DNA of 64,000 nucleotides from Streptomyces sp. NBC_00247 (GTDB taxonomy: Bacteria > Actinomycetota > Actinomycetes > Streptomycetales > Streptomycetaceae), in contig NZ_CP108093.1 in NCBI RefSeq assembly GCF_036188265.1, forward strand, positions 5,104,001 to 5,168,000, given 5' to 3'. The notes under the pieces are model-generated. The model did not search any database. It saw only the letters and a program-made list of their open reading frames with translations, and was not told the origin of the DNA. A program made the position numbers and the translations under genes. Of the stretch, positions 17,175-26,162 are shown one piece after another. Within the stretch, counting starts at the first letter, position 1, and each line of letters opens with the position of its first letter.

Positions 17175-18131
17175 TCAGGGACCGGAAGTGCGCTCCCCGG
17201 GCTTCCACCCCCACGCCGTGAGCATCCCGGCCGACAGCGCGGCGCACTCGTCGGAGACCAGGTACCGGATCGCCGCGTCGATCCCCGCGTCGTCCACCAG
17301 GCCGGTGGCGAGCATCGCCGGCCGGCTGCGCTCCCAGGTGTCGGCCCAGAAGCGGCTGATGGGGCTGTCCGGCTGGAGCGGCGGTACGTGGATCTCGGCG
17401 GCGACGGGTTCGAGCCCCGCCCCGCGCAGCAGCTGCGGGGAGGACGGCACCCAGGAGACGTCGGTGCCGATCGTGGCCCGCAGCCCCTGCCACATCGCCC
17501 GCATCGCCGCGGTGTACGGGGTCGCGGGCGTGACGTCGCTCGTCAGGTCCACCGCGTCGCTGAGTACCAGCACCCCGCCCGGAGCCACGAGCGCGGCCAG
17601 TGACGTGATCAGGCTCTCGTGCTCGGCCAGGTGCATCAGGACGAAGCGCGCGTGGACGAGGTCGTACTGGCCGGAAAGGGACCCCGGGGCGGTGATGTCG
17701 GCCTCCAGCAGGTCGAGCCCGGGCACCGGCCGCTCGCCGAGGAACCGTACGTCGCGGTCGACGGCGAGCACACTCTCCACCCCGGCCTCGCCCAGCAGCC
17801 GGCGGGAGACCGTACCCGTGCCCGCCCCCACGTCGAGGCAGCGCCACCCGGGGCCGGCACCGAGCGCCCGCAGCCGCGCGAGGCTGATGTCGTCGTAGGC
17901 GAGGGCCCCGTAGTCGATGCGCTCGCCCTCGCCCGCCTGCCCGGGGCGGAAGTACGCCTCTCCGTAGCGACCGCCCTCGAAGGCGCCCTGGCCCGGTGCC
18001 GCGTTCACCCCGACACCCGCGCGCAGCCCGGAGCGGAAGCCGTCGAGGGCGCGTCCGGCGCCCGGTTCGGACGAAGGGGCGGGAACAACGGGAACGGGTC
18101 GCCGTACAGGTGCATGACCGGGCCTCTCCAC
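17175..18131 (-). CDS. SAM-dependent methyltransferase
   Basis: The class I methyltransferase has motif I CLDVGAGTGTVSRRL (about residue 97 of the long form), acidic VLAVDRD, motif YDLVHARFVLMHLAEH and APGGVLVLSDAVD. It resembles the UbiE/arsenite-type group; the acceptor is not identifiable. The start is uncertain: GTG at 18131 gives 318 aa, whereas GTG at 18008 (277 aa) drops a Pro/Arg-rich unconserved leader. Neither has a convincing ribosome-binding site. It stands alone. Confidence 0.8.
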   Translation of the reverse strand: MERPGHAPVRRPVPVVPAPSSEPGAGRALDGFRSGLRAGVGVNAAPGQGAFEGGRYGEAYFRPGQAGEGERIDYGALAYDDISLARLRALGAGPGWRCLDVGAGTGTVSRRLLGEAGVESVLAVDRDVRFLGERPVPGLDLLEADITAPGSLSGQYDLVHARFVLMHLAEHESLITSLAALVAPGGVLVLSDAVDLTSDVTPATPYTAAMRAMWQGLRATIGTDVSWVPSSPQLLRGAGLEPVAAEIHVPPLQPDSPISRFWADTWERSRPAMLATGLVDDAGIDAAIRYLVSDECAALSAGMLTAWGWKPGERTSGP

Positions 18132-18242
18132 GCGGTGGGCGGTGACGGGCGGGCCGCCCCCGGAGAGGACCGCCGCCCCACCGAATCCTGCACACGGGCC
18201 CGCCCGCCCCCCCGAGGCGCGCCGATCGGCGCGCCTCGGCCG

Positions 18243-19106
18243 TCACTCTCCCGCCGTGCTCACCGGAAAGTTCTCGATGCCCAACACGCTCAGCAGTTCC
18301 AGCCGTTCGCGGGTCTCGGTGTCGGCGGGGGTGAGTACGAGCAGCATCTGCCGCTGGTCGAGGGTCACCAGGGTCTCGCAGTCCAGGACCAGCCGGCCCA
18401 CCCGCGGATGGAGCAGCTCCTTGCGGTCGGCGCGCCGGACGGCCACCTCGTGCTCGGCCCACAGGCGGCGGAACTCGCCGCTCGCCCCGCTGAGCCGGGC
18501 GACGAGGTCGGTGACGGTGGGGTCGTGGCCCCGGCGGCCGGCGACCGCCCGCAGGTCCGCGACGAACTGACGCGACTGGTGTTCGTGCTTCTCCGGCGGG
18601 TGGACGGCCCGGGTGGCGGGCTCGGTGAACCACCGGTACACGAGATGGCGCCGGGGCCCGGAGAGGCCGGTGTGGTCGCCGTACAGCAGGAGCGCCATCC
18701 GGTTCTGGGCCAGCGCCTCGCCCAGGTCGGACAGGACCAGGGCGGGGGTGTCACCGAGCAGGTCGAGCATGCGGATCAGCCCGGCCCGCGCCAGCCGGGC
18801 CGTGCCGTCCGCCGGAGGCGGCTGGTGTCCCGCCAGGTGGAACAGGTGGGCGCGTTCGTCGTCGCTCAGCCGCAGCGCCCGGGCGAGCGCGGTGAGCAGC
18901 TGGAGGCTGGGGCGGCTGCCGCGCCCCTGTTCGAGGCGTACGACGTAATCCACCGACACCCCCGTGAGCATGGCCACCTCCTCGCGGCGCAGGCCGGGGG
19001 TGCGGCGCCGCGAGCCGTCGGGAAGGCCGACCTCGGCGGGCCGGAGGGCTTCGCGGCGGCGGCGCAGGAAGTCCGCGAGGTCGTCCCGTCTCATGGCTTC
19101 GCTCAT
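18243..19106 (-). CDS. XRE-family regulator with MmyB-like ligand domain
   Basis: The 287-aa protein has an N-terminal helix-turn-helix (RRTPGLRREEVAMLTGVSVDYVVRLEQGRG, about residues 33-63) and the C-terminal MmyB-like/PAS-like domain (ALAQNRMALLLYGDHTGLSGPRRHLVYRWFTEP ... FRRLWAEHEVAVRR ... VTLDQRQMLLVLTPADTETRERLELL). Members often repress a divergent oxidoreductase gene, and here the neighbour is an aldo/keto reductase. The shared 126-bp promoter contains a perfect 12-bp inverted repeat that is the likely operator. Confidence 0.92.
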   Translation of the reverse strand: MSEAMRRDDLADFLRRRREALRPAEVGLPDGSRRRTPGLRREEVAMLTGVSVDYVVRLEQGRGSRPSLQLLTALARALRLSDDERAHLFHLAGHQPPPADGTARLARAGLIRMLDLLGDTPALVLSDLGEALAQNRMALLLYGDHTGLSGPRRHLVYRWFTEPATRAVHPPEKHEHQSRQFVADLRAVAGRRGHDPTVTDLVARLSGASGEFRRLWAEHEVAVRRADRKELLHPRVGRLVLDCETLVTLDQRQMLLVLTPADTETRERLELLSVLGIENFPVSTAGE

Positions 19107-19136
19107 GGATTCCTTTGTAACCGACGGGGGACGCGC

Positions 19137-19165
19137 TCATCCAGGGAGGGCCGCTCCCTGGATGA
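19137..19165. promoter_or_regulatory. Perfect inverted repeat between XRE regulator and aldo/keto reductase
   Basis: TCATCCAGGGAG (19137-19148) and CTCCCTGGATGA (19154-19165) are exact reverse complements with a GGCCG spacer. Placed in the middle of the divergent promoter region, it is the best candidate operator for the MmyB-like regulator. Confidence 0.75.
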
Positions 19166-19232
19166 AGGCTCCTCTCCCGCATCCCGGCGAGCGGGCGCAG
19201 GCTGGACCTACCGAGCGATGGAGGAGAGTGTC

Positions 19233-20228
19233 ATGGAACGACGTCATCTGGGGACCAACGGTCCGGCGGTCTCCGCCCTGGGACTGGGCGGGATGGCCAT
19301 GTCCGGCGCCTACGGGAGGTCCGACCGCGAGGAGAGCATCGCCACCGTGCACGCGGCGCTGGACGCGGGTGTCACGCTGATCGACACCGGCGACTTCTAC
19401 GGCACCGGGCACAACGAACTGCTCCTCGCCGAGGCCCTGCGCGGCCGGAAGCGGGAGGATTACCAGCTCAGCGTGAAGTTCGGCATGCTCATGAAGCCCG
19501 GCAACGGGTTCGGCAAGCCGGACTGCCGTCCCGAGGCGGTGCGCAACTTCCTCGCCCACTCGCTGACCCGTCTGGGCACCGACCACATCGACGTCTACCG
19601 CCCGGCCAGGCTGGACCCCGAGGTGCCGATCGAGGAGACGGTGGGCGCCGTCAAGGAGATGATCGACGCCGGGTACGTACGCCACCTGGGCCTCTCGGAG
19701 GTCGACGCGGCCACCGTGCGCCGGGCCCACGCCGTGCACCCGGTGGCCGATCTCCAGATCGAGTACTCCCTCCTCTCGCGGGCGGTCGAGGACGAGGTCC
19801 TGCCCGTACTGCGCGAGCTGGGGATCGGGCTGACCGCCTACGGCGTTCTCAGCCGCGGCCTCCTCTCCGGGCACTGGACCGCGGGTCACAGCGCCGGGCC
19901 GGGCGACAGCCGCGTTCACGGCCCGCGGTACGGGGCCGGGAACGTGGAACACAACCTCGCCCTCGTGGAGGCCCTGCGCGAGGTGGCCGAGGCGAAGGGC
20001 TGCACCGTCGCGCAGCTGGCCATCGCCTGGGTCGCCGCGCAGGGGGACGACATCGTTCCGCTCGTCGGCCCCCGCAGCCGCGAGCGGCTCACCGAGGCGC
20101 TGCCCGCGCTCGCGCTGGAACTCACCGCGGACGATCTCGCCCGGATCGAGAAGGCGGTGCCCCGGGGATCGGCGCGGGGCGAGCGCTACCCGGCCGCGTT
20201 CATGGGATCGGTCGGCGTGGGGAGCTGA
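19233..20228 (+). CDS. Aldo/keto reductase lacking the usual catalytic His
   Basis: The 331-aa TIM-barrel oxidoreductase has LGLGGMAMSGAYG, the catalytic Asp/Tyr segment TLIDTGDFYGTGHNE and Lys in LSVKFG, with NADPH-binding PLVGPRSRERLTEAL near the C-terminus. At the position where relatives carry His (the downstream paralogue reads YYMHRHDP) this protein reads VYRPARLDP. The ATG at 19233 is set by GGAGGAGAG. It is divergent from the MmyB-like regulator and probably controlled by it. Substrate unknown. Confidence 0.9.
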   Translation: MERRHLGTNGPAVSALGLGGMAMSGAYGRSDREESIATVHAALDAGVTLIDTGDFYGTGHNELLLAEALRGRKREDYQLSVKFGMLMKPGNGFGKPDCRPEAVRNFLAHSLTRLGTDHIDVYRPARLDPEVPIEETVGAVKEMIDAGYVRHLGLSEVDAATVRRAHAVHPVADLQIEYSLLSRAVEDEVLPVLRELGIGLTAYGVLSRGLLSGHWTAGHSAGPGDSRVHGPRYGAGNVEHNLALVEALREVAEAKGCTVAQLAIAWVAAQGDDIVPLVGPRSRERLTEALPALALELTADDLARIEKAVPRGSARGERYPAAFMGSVGVGS

Positions 20229-20232
20229 GGCG

Positions 20233-20436
20233 GCGCGGGAACACGCCCGTCGCGTGGATTGCGACGCGTCCGTGGTGCTCGCTTCCCCCTACGCGTGGAT
20301 CGGCACCGTGGAGGAGATCGCAGCCGCACTGGCCGCCCATGAGCGGCGCTGGGGCATCACCCGCCACGTCGTCCGTGAGGCTTACCTGGACGCGGCCGAC
20401 CAGGTGCGCGCGCACGTGGCACGCACCGCCCGGTGA
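20233..20436 (+). pseudogene. 3' remnant of an LLM-class F420/flavin-dependent oxidoreductase
   Basis: The frame starts just inside the end of the aldo/keto reductase gene and encodes LASPYAWIGTVEEIAAALAAHERRWGITRHVVRE followed by a short helical tail. This is the C-terminal end typical of LLM-class oxidoreductases, where S-P-x-x-x-x-G-T/S-V-E-E-I-A and R-W-G-I-T/S precede the stop. Full-length relatives have about 300 residues; only some 60 remain and there is no start signal. A GTG at 20254 could give a 60-aa peptide but that seems fortuitous. The rest was probably deleted. Confidence 0.7.
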
Positions 20437-20483
20437 CCTGATTCCACGACCCCGTGCCCCGGTGGTCTTCCCCGGGGGACGGC

Positions 20484-21299
20484 TCAGCGGCCGGCCTCCG
20501 CCAGTACCGCGTCCGTGAACGGCGGCCACACCTCGGCGGCCCAGGGGCCGAAGGCGCGGTCCGTCAAGGCGACACAGGCCAGGCCCGCGACCGGGTCGAT
20601 CCAGAGGAAGGTGCCGGACTGGCCGAAGTGGCCGAAGGTCGCGGGGGAGGAGCTCGCGCCCGTCCAGTGCGGGGACTTGGAGTCCCGGATCTCGAAGCCG
20701 AGGCCCCAGTCGTTGGGGTTCTGGTGGCCGTACCCGGGCAGTACGCCCTTCAGCCCCGGGTGCACGACGGTCTGCGCCTCCAGGACCGTGCGCGGGTCCA
20801 GCAGCCGGGGAGCCTGGACCTCGGCGACAAAACGGACCAGGTCGGCCACGGTCGAGACGCCGTCCTTGGCGGGCGAGCCGGCAAGCGTGGTCGAGGCCAT
20901 CCCCAGCGGTTCGAACACGGCCTCACGGGCGTAGTCGGCGAAGGAGATGCCGGACGCCTTCGCGAGGTGCTCGCCGAGGACCTCGAAGCCCGCGTTGGAG
21001 TAGAGCCGCCGCGTACCGGCCGGGGCGGTCGCCCGGTGCTCGTCGAAGGCGAGGCCGCTGGTGTGGGCGAGCAGGTGGCGGACGGTCGAGCCCTCCGGGC
21101 CGGCGGGTTCGTCCAGCTCCAGGGCCCCCTCCTCGTACGCCACGAGCGCCGCGTACGCCGCCAGCGGCTTCGACACCGAAGCCAGGGGGAAGCGGTGCGC
21201 GGTGTCGCCGTACGTGCCGAGGACGGTGCCGTCCGCGCGTACGACGGCGGCCGCCGCGGTGGGGACGGGCCAGTTCTCGATCATCGCCAGACTCTGCAT
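20484..21299 (-). CDS. Serine hydrolase, beta-lactamase family
   Basis: The 271-aa protein has SVSK (Ser41, Lys44), the RLYSN Tyr (Tyr100) and HFGQSGTFLW in the third-motif position, so the class C beta-lactamase/esterase fold is complete. No signal peptide is apparent. The ATG at 21299 (MQSLAMIENWPVP) gives the usual start of this subgroup; the long upstream frame to 21806 reads antisense through the merR gene. It diverges from merR with about 130 bp between. Substrate unknown. Confidence 0.85.
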   Translation of the reverse strand: MQSLAMIENWPVPTAAAAVVRADGTVLGTYGDTAHRFPLASVSKPLAAYAALVAYEEGALELDEPAGPEGSTVRHLLAHTSGLAFDEHRATAPAGTRRLYSNAGFEVLGEHLAKASGISFADYAREAVFEPLGMASTTLAGSPAKDGVSTVADLVRFVAEVQAPRLLDPRTVLEAQTVVHPGLKGVLPGYGHQNPNDWGLGFEIRDSKSPHWTGASSSPATFGHFGQSGTFLWIDPVAGLACVALTDRAFGPWAAEVWPPFTDAVLAEAGR

Positions 21300-21388
21300 G
21301 ATGACGAGGGTAGAGGCAGGGGACACCCGCCCCGCAGGGGGTCCCGCGCGGCGGGGACGGGCCTTCGTGGGTTTCCCGCCCGGTCCAT

Positions 21389-21419
21389 TTGCTTCGAGTG
21401 CACTCCAACGTTCTAACGT
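21389..21419 (+). promoter_or_regulatory. MerR-type promoter with 19-bp spacer
   Basis: TTGCTT (21389-21394) and TAACGT (21414-21419) are separated by 19 bp, the overlong spacing typical of MerR-activated promoters. The spacer contains the perfect palindrome GAGTGCACTC (21396-21405). It sits 7 nt before the merR ATG and would drive merR and the coupled aldo/keto reductase. Confidence 0.6.
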
Positions 21420-21426
21420 GGAGGAC

Positions 21427-21872
21427 ATGACGGTGACGCAGAGCACGTCCGTACGACCGGTGCCCCAGCAGGTCTCCCCGCCGGGCCGCACGGTCCGGTA
21501 CACGATCAGTGAGGTGGCCGCCCGCACCGGGCTCACCGCGCACACCCTGCGCTGGTACGAGCGGATCGGCCTGATGCCGCACGTGGACCGCTCGCAGACC
21601 GGACAGCGGAGGTTCACCGACAAGGACCTCGGCTGGCTGGCCTTCGTCGGCAAGCTCCGGCTGACCGGGATGCCGGTGGCCGACATGGTCCGGTACGCGG
21701 AACTGCTGCGCGAGGGCGAGCACACGTTCGACCAGCGGCAGGAGCTGCTGGAGGCGACCCGCCGCGACGTACGGGCCCGGATCGCGGAGCTCCACGAGAC
21801 GCTCACCGTCCTGGATCACAAGATCGACTTCTATGCGAGCGCCCGACGGGCGCCGGAAAGGCCGTGTGGCTG

Positions 21873-21873
<1 letters not shown>
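21427..21873 (+). CDS. MerR-family transcriptional regulator
   Basis: The 148-aa protein has the MerR winged helix (YTISEVAARTGLTAHTLRWYERIGLM, about residues 25-50, then QRRFTDKDLGWLAFVGKLRLTGMP) and a dimerisation coiled coil. There are no conserved Cys for metals, so it belongs to the oxidoreductase-linked type. The ATG at 21427 starts the protein after GGAGG. Its stop overlaps the next ATG (TGATG), so it is translationally coupled to the aldo/keto reductase it presumably activates. Confidence 0.92.
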
Positions 21874-22889
<1,016 letters not shown>

Positions 22890-22892
22890 GAC

Positions 22893-22986
22893 CCGCGGCA
22901 GGGCCCGCGTGACCCGGGCGCCCGTACCCGATCCGGGGCCCGCGGCAGGGCCCGCGTGACCCGGGCGAGCGTACCCGATCCGGGGT
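22893..22986. repeat. Two tandem 47-bp units
   Basis: Units 22893-22939 and 22940-22986 match at 45 of 47 bases. The last 15-17 bases (CCGTACCCGATCCGGGG) occur a third time next to the terminator at 23003. The array begins 3 bp after the reductase stop. Confidence 0.85.
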
Positions 22987-23002
22987 ACGGGCGCCCGTCC
23001 CG

Positions 23003-23032
23003 TGCCCGTACCCGATCCGGGGTACGGGCACC
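23003..23032. terminator. Perfect 12-bp hairpin between convergent genes
   Basis: GTGCCCGTACCC (23003-23014) pairs with GGGTACGGGCAC (23021-23032) around a 6-nt loop. It serves the aldo/keto reductase and, in reverse, the acyltransferase. Confidence 0.8.
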
Positions 23033-23036
23033 CGCC

Positions 23037-24251
23037 TCACGCCAGCCCCAGCGCGAACACCGCGAACCCCGCCGCGAGCACCCCCACCACGGCGTTACGG
23101 GCCCGGGTGGTGCGGGTGCCCCGGCGCCACGGGGCCTCGAATCGGCGCGTGAAGCGGGCGAGCAGCACCAGCAGCGCGGCGCAGACCGGCAGCCAGAGCA
23201 CCCGCGCCGCGATCCAGCCGAGGCTGTCCGGGGCCGTGGTCAGCCCCGGTACGGCACCGGCTCCCAGGAGGGACGCCGGGACGGCGGCGGCCAGCAGCGC
23301 CGTCTGGTGCCAGCACAGGATCGTCATCGCCGACAGGTTGACGACCACCACCGGCGCCCAGAGCGCGGGCCGTCGCAGCAGTCGGCCGATCCGGTCGCGC
23401 AGCAGGATCGCCGCACCGCTCTGCGCGGCGGCCAGCGCCAGTACCAGCAGCGACGGCGGATGCGAGTTGGTGCGCGCCACGCCCGGCACGCCGACCATCG
23501 ACGCCGGGTAGTGCCCGACCAGCAGCAGTACCGCGAACAGCACCGAACCGCCCACCAGCAGGAACCGAGCACCGCGCCGCCCGATCCGGCCCATGCCCCA
23601 GCCCACGCCGAGCTGGTACGCGAACAGCCAGCCCGGCAGGATGTTCAGCAGGCTCAGCCAGGACGGCACGGCGTCCGCGTACGGCCCGTACCGGAGGAAG
23701 TCGACCACCGCGACCGCCCCCAGCAGCGGCGCGGCGCCCCACCCGCCCATCCGTTCCGCGAGCCGTACACAGACCGGGGTCAGCGCGGTGACCACCAGGT
23801 AGACCCCGACGAACCAGAGCGGCTGGATCACCAGCGTCGCCCCGGTCCGCAGCGTGTCCCCGGGTACCCCGAGCAGGTGCAGCACCGGAGCGAGTACCGC
23901 CCACACCGCCGTCACCCCGAGGACGGGACGGCCCAGCCGGGCCAGCCGCCCGCCCAGCCAGGCGCGGGCGGTGGTCTCGCGGCGGCGGTAGGAGAGGGCG
24001 GAGACGTACCCGCCGACCAGGAAGAACACCCCGAGCATCTGGAGCACCCAGCTCACCGGAGCGAGCGCCCCGAAGGCGGAGAGCGGGCTCGCGTTGTGCA
24101 GGGCGCCGTCGTCTCCCCGGGTGAACCCGCCGAGCAGCCAGTGCCCGGTCGGTACGGCGAGCAGCGCGAGGGCGCGCATCCCGTCGATCGCGCGGTCGCG
24201 GTGGGCCGGGGTGCGGGACTCGATCCGGGCGGCGAGGGTGGCGGGACTCAT
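23037..24251 (-). CDS. Membrane acyltransferase family 3 protein
   Basis: The 404-aa protein is a multi-pass membrane protein with about ten hydrophobic segments. The start RDRAIDGMRALALLAVPTGHWLLGG is the acyltransferase_3 pattern with a His in the first helix, and the middle has the family's PLWFVGVYLVVT. Such enzymes move acyl groups onto cell-surface or secreted molecules. Its ATG overlaps the stop of the DUF1023 hydrolase gene by 4 bp, so the pair is co-translated and may act on the same extracytoplasmic substrate. Confidence 0.85.
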   Translation of the reverse strand: MSPATLAARIESRTPAHRDRAIDGMRALALLAVPTGHWLLGGFTRGDDGALHNASPLSAFGALAPVSWVLQMLGVFFLVGGYVSALSYRRRETTARAWLGGRLARLGRPVLGVTAVWAVLAPVLHLLGVPGDTLRTGATLVIQPLWFVGVYLVVTALTPVCVRLAERMGGWGAAPLLGAVAVVDFLRYGPYADAVPSWLSLLNILPGWLFAYQLGVGWGMGRIGRRGARFLLVGGSVLFAVLLLVGHYPASMVGVPGVARTNSHPPSLLVLALAAAQSGAAILLRDRIGRLLRRPALWAPVVVVNLSAMTILCWHQTALLAAAVPASLLGAGAVPGLTTAPDSLGWIAARVLWLPVCAALLVLLARFTRRFEAPWRRGTRTTRARNAVVGVLAAGFAVFALGLA

Positions 24252-25324
24252 CGGAGCGCCCCCTCGGTGACGATGCCGGCCCCGGCGAAGTCGCCCGTGG
24301 CGATGGCGGCGAAGGCGCGGAGCGAGTCGGTGCCGGGGGCGAAGTAGCCGGTGTGGCCCACGGCTTCGCGGGCCGGGACCCGGCGGGCGCCGAAACCGGG
24401 GTCGGTCGGGTCGGTCCCGTGGCCGAGTCCGGCGAACTCGATGTTCGGCACGTCGTCGATCCAGTCGGTGGGGTCCTTCGCCGCCCACACCCGGGCGGTG
24501 GTGGAGAGCGCGCCGACACTGCCGGCGCGCATCCCGGGGGAGCCGAGCACCACCAGGTCGGCGACGTGCAGCCGGTGCGCGGCGAGCCCGCAGACCACCG
24601 AGCCGTAGCTGTGGCAGAACACGGCGGGCGCCACCAGGCCGTCCGCCGCCAGCCCGTCCGCGAACCGGGCCAGCCGGTCCGCGCCGACCTCCGCCAGCTT
24701 CCCCGTGGCCGCGTCCCACCCGACCCCGACCGGCGTGGTGTACCCGGCCCAGGCGATCACGGCGGTGTCCGGACCCGTGGCGTCCCGTAGCGAGACGGCC
24801 ATCCCGGCCGGAGTCCCGTACGGATCGCCGTCCCGGTCGAACGTGCCCGCGTCGATGTCCGACCCGGGCACCACGACCCCCACGTGCCGGGCCGTCCGCA
24901 GGTCGCCGAAGACCTCCGCCACCAGCCCGCGACCGCGCGGGTCGAACGCGATTATCCGGCGCCCCGGTTCGGCGAGCGACCGGTAGCGGGGATCGGTGTT
25001 CGCCTTCAGGGCGAGGGCGTTGGCCCGGTAGCGCAGTTCCAGCGGTACGCCGTCGAGGTTGCCGGTCACCGAAGGGTGCCGCACCACGAGTGCCTGCTGC
25101 TGTTCGGGGCTCAACGCGGCGAAGAAAGCAGCCACTTGGGCGGGCGTGGCGCTCGCCGGGTCGGGCAGCGCCCGTCCCCGTACCTCGTCGGCGCGCCAGG
25201 ACGCGCTGCCCGGCGGCGGCCCGCTCACGGCCACCTGCGCACTCCCCGACGCCCAGCCGGCGGTCCCCGCCGCCACGGTGGCCGCCAGCGCGACCGCCAC
25301 CAGAGTCCTCGCGTACCGGCGCAT
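24248..25324 (-). CDS. Secreted alpha/beta hydrolase (DUF1023)
   Basis: The 358-aa protein has a signal peptide (MRRYARTLVAVALAATVAAGTAGWASG) and the DUF1023 core: GNLDGVPLELRYRAN, VVVPGSDIDAGTF, the nucleophile elbow CHSYGSVVCG, VVLGSPGM, DPTDWIDDVPN and a late catalytic GHTGYF. Substrate is unknown; the family is largely actinobacterial and extracellular. A clear paralogue lies at 31387-32598. It forms an operon with the membrane acyltransferase. Confidence 0.88.
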   Translation of the reverse strand: MRRYARTLVAVALAATVAAGTAGWASGSAQVAVSGPPPGSASWRADEVRGRALPDPASATPAQVAAFFAALSPEQQQALVVRHPSVTGNLDGVPLELRYRANALALKANTDPRYRSLAEPGRRIIAFDPRGRGLVAEVFGDLRTARHVGVVVPGSDIDAGTFDRDGDPYGTPAGMAVSLRDATGPDTAVIAWAGYTTPVGVGWDAATGKLAEVGADRLARFADGLAADGLVAPAVFCHSYGSVVCGLAAHRLHVADLVVLGSPGMRAGSVGALSTTARVWAAKDPTDWIDDVPNIEFAGLGHGTDPTDPGFGARRVPAREAVGHTGYFAPGTDSLRAFAAIATGDFAGAGIVTEGALR

Positions 25325-25628
25325 CCGCCCCTCCTTCCGCTCCGCCGCACCGGACGGCGCGACGGAGCAGAAGGTAGGAAGAGGACGTCCCGGCGGGCGT
25401 CACACCGGGGAGCCAACTGTGGGGTACTACCGGGGTAGGGGGTGTGCCGGGTCCGGCGTCGTCCGGTCAGGAGCCTGCCCTCCGGTCGGGAGCCTGCCGT
25501 CCGGTCAGGAGCCTGCCGTCCGGTCGGGACCCGTCGTCCGGTCGGGAGCCCGTCGTCCGGTCGGGAGCCCGTCGTCCGGTCGGGAGCCCGTCGTCCGGTC
25601 GGGAGCCCGTCGTCCGGTCGGGAACCGT
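25325..25628. other. 304-bp intergenic region with tandem repeats
   Basis: The left part is the promoter side of the DUF1023 gene, and the right part is filled by nine 19-bp repeats that run up to the stop of the phosphotransferase gene. No gene is seen. Confidence 0.6.
25462..25627. repeat. Nine tandem 19-bp repeats
   Basis: Units begin TCCGGTCGGGAGCCCGTCG. Copies start at 25462, 25481, 25500, 25519 (18 bp), 25537, 25556, 25575, 25594 and 25613 (partial). The first three carry CAGGAGCCTGCC variants; the later ones are identical. There are no spacers, so it is a minisatellite-like array and not CRISPR. It ends 1 bp before the phosphotransferase stop codon. Confidence 0.92.
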
Positions 25629-26162
25629 TCACGCGGCGCGGGCGGCGATGGTCCGGGCGCACTCCAGCGACTCTGCGCGCGTGGTGTCCACCTCCAGGTC
25701 GTAGACCACCCCCCGGTGCACCGTCTCCGCCTGCGCGGCGGCCATCCCCGGCGTACGGTCGCCGCGCGCGATCTCCCGCCCCGAGGCGGTCTCGCTCGCG
25801 CACCGGACGCCGACCCACAGCACGTCCAGCCCCACGAGGGCCTTCTGCCAGTGCGCCTGGGACTCCGCGCCGCCGAGGAAGACGTCGTCGACGATCACCC
25901 GGGCACCCGCACGGGCCGTCGCCGCGACGCCCTCCATCCAGGCCGCCTCCAGCCTCCGGAACTCCGCTCCGACGTTCACCCCGCCGTCCGCGGTGAACTC
26001 GATCCCGCCGTCGGACGTGTGCATCGACGCGGGCATCGAGTCCACCAGGGTGTCGATCGCGGCGGCGAGCCACGGCTCCGGCAACACCGCCTGAAGGCAT
26101 CGGACGATGCCGGACTTGCCGGAACTGGAGCCGCCGTTCAACACGATCACCTGAGTCGTCAT
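25629..26162 (-). CDS. Chloramphenicol phosphotransferase-like ATPase/kinase
   Basis: The 177-aa P-loop protein begins VIVLNGGSSSGKSGIVRCLQ (Walker A, residues 9-17), followed by IDTLVDSMP, which aligns with the catalytic Asp segment of chloramphenicol 3-O-phosphotransferase, then VIVDDVFLG and VGVRCASETASGREIARGDRTPGMA. Family members phosphorylate small hydroxyl-bearing molecules; only the S. venezuelae enzyme is linked to chloramphenicol. It overlaps the MFS gene by 4 bp, so enzyme and transporter are co-translated. Confidence 0.85.
   Translation of the reverse strand: MTTQVIVLNGGSSSGKSGIVRCLQAVLPEPWLAAAIDTLVDSMPASMHTSDGGIEFTADGGVNVGAEFRRLEAAWMEGVAATARAGARVIVDDVFLGGAESQAHWQKALVGLDVLWVGVRCASETASGREIARGDRTPGMAAAQAETVHRGVVYDLEVDTTRAESLECARTIAARAA

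Noticed and set aside
25462..25627. CRISPR array
   Set aside because: The 19-bp units are contiguous with no unique spacers, and there are no cas genes.
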